From: Gillisella vitis | GTDB taxonomy: Bacteria; Pseudomonadota; Alphaproteobacteria; Rhizobiales; Rhizobiaceae | NCBI RefSeq assembly: GCF_021559775.1 | Contig: NZ_CP056050.1 | Location: 62,001 to 126,000 of the forward strand | Length of the DNA: 64,000 nt | Direction of reading: 5' to 3' | Part shown: positions 63,629 through 64,000 of the stretch, piece after piece | Numbering within the stretch: the first letter of the stretch is position 1 | Layout: every line of letters begins with the position of its first letter | Program-made: the position numbers and the translations under genes | Notes under the pieces: model-generated | Seen by the model: only the letters and a program-made list of their open reading frames with translations | What the model was told of the DNA's origin: nothing | Databases searched by the model: none

Positions 63629-64000
63629 CTGATCACCTCGTTCAAGAGCGCGAAGGAGATCGCCACCAATCCCGGCCTGATCATCCAGGCTCCGACGCTC
63701 GTCAACTATGTGAAGGTGCTGACGGACACGAGCCGCTTCAACATCTACGCTTTCCTGCTCAATAGCACGTCGGCCGCCTTCATCGGCTCCTTCCTGGCGC
63801 TCCTTCTGTGTCTGCCGGCTGCCTACGCGATCGTTAGGACGAATGTCGGCCGCAAGCATCTACTGCCGATCGTCGCCAACCTTCGCGCCGTGCCTTTGGT
63901 GGTGTTCGCGATCCCGCTCTACATGATGTTCCAATTCGTCGGCCTCCTCGACACCCGGACAGGTCTCGGGTTGATCCTGACGATCGTGAACCTGCCGCTC
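63629..64000 (+). pseudogene. MalG-type sugar ABC permease, 5'-truncated and cut by the window end
   Basis: From about 63629 the frame reads 'LITSFKSAKEIATNPGLII', 'AFLLNSTSAAFIGSFLALLL' and 'AIPLYMMFQFVGLLDTRTGL', clearly a MalG/UgpE-family permease from the end of its first helix onward. Upstream of 'LITSFKS' the frame has no membrane helix and soon meets a stop (63573), so the first 25-30 residues are missing, apparently at a recombination junction near 63620. The rest leaves the window. Not linked to the operon before it. Confidence 0.75.

Noticed and set aside
1-64000. tRNA, rRNA, CRISPR array, replication origin or toxin-antitoxin pair
   Set aside because: Looked for characteristic text, spaced repeats and rep/par genes on both strands by eye; none could be supported.

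Overview
The window reads as accessory, catabolism-rich DNA from an alphaproteobacterium of the Hyphomicrobiales (Rhizobium/Agrobacterium/Mesorhizobium/Brucella-like). The reasons are the density of ABC importers each paired with its own regulator, Ti/Rhizobium-style sugar-amine catabolic genes, a dimethylformamidase-type enzyme, and many insertion sequences with decayed genes. I see no rRNA or tRNA, no replication genes, no CRISPR array and no core housekeeping genes, so a plasmid, chromid or genomic island is likely. This taxonomy is inference from gene content, not a phylogenetic result.

Layout. (1) 1-3.2 kb: the 3' end of a peptide-type binding-protein gene, one DppB-like permease and a SolA-type amine oxidase. 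(2) 3.3-13.7 kb: a minus-strand operon with a ribose-type ABC importer followed by both subunits of an N,N-dimethylformamidase-family iron amidase; then a LacI regulator and a divergent phosphotriesterase-family hydrolase. (3) 14.0-18.4 kb: adjacent IS30 and IS1595 elements and two YsnF/DUF2382 stress proteins. (4) 18.4-31.1 kb: the lower protocatechuate 4,5-cleavage pathway (ligI, ligJ, ligK and a frameshifted oxalomesaconate tautomerase) with an MFS carrier, a TctABC transporter, a DctA carrier and two LysR regulators, one with two N-terminal HTH domains. (5) 31.7-35.6 kb: a GntR regulator, an AbgB-like M20 amidohydrolase and an M28 peptidase-like gene. (6) 35.6-47.5 kb: a gene graveyard (catalase-like, SRAP and small frameshifted remnants) around a two-gene unit encoding an exported protein and an exported 1037-residue TPR-CHAT protein, followed by IS630, an IS1111-type IS110 element, an IS110 remnant, two plasmid-type hypothetical genes and an IS6-like scrap. 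(7) 47.7-63.5 kb: a sugar-amine catabolic locus. A Dpp-type importer, which includes a permease-ATPase fusion, and a GntR/UTRA regulator face a long plus-strand operon of a FrlB/FraB-type deglycase, a FrlD-type kinase, HyuA/HyuB, an aspartate-dehydrogenase-like protein, a PLP ammonia-lyase and a PLP aminotransferase. (8) 63.6-64 kb: a 5'-truncated MalG-type permease running off the window.

How the genes work together. Regions 2, 4, 5 and 7 each combine uptake, regulation and degradation. Region 7 is the best candidate for something undescribed: phosphorylation and deglycation of an Amadori/opine-like compound are joined to a hydantoinase/oxoprolinase pair that could open a lactam ring, plus enzymes for the released amino acid. 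Region 2 ties a DMFase-like iron amidase to a dedicated importer, which argues for a substrate other than freely diffusing dimethylformamide. The exported TPR-CHAT pair at 38-42 kb is a second candidate of unknown function. Several genes are frameshifted (ligU-like, M28, SRAP), showing decay or local sequence errors.
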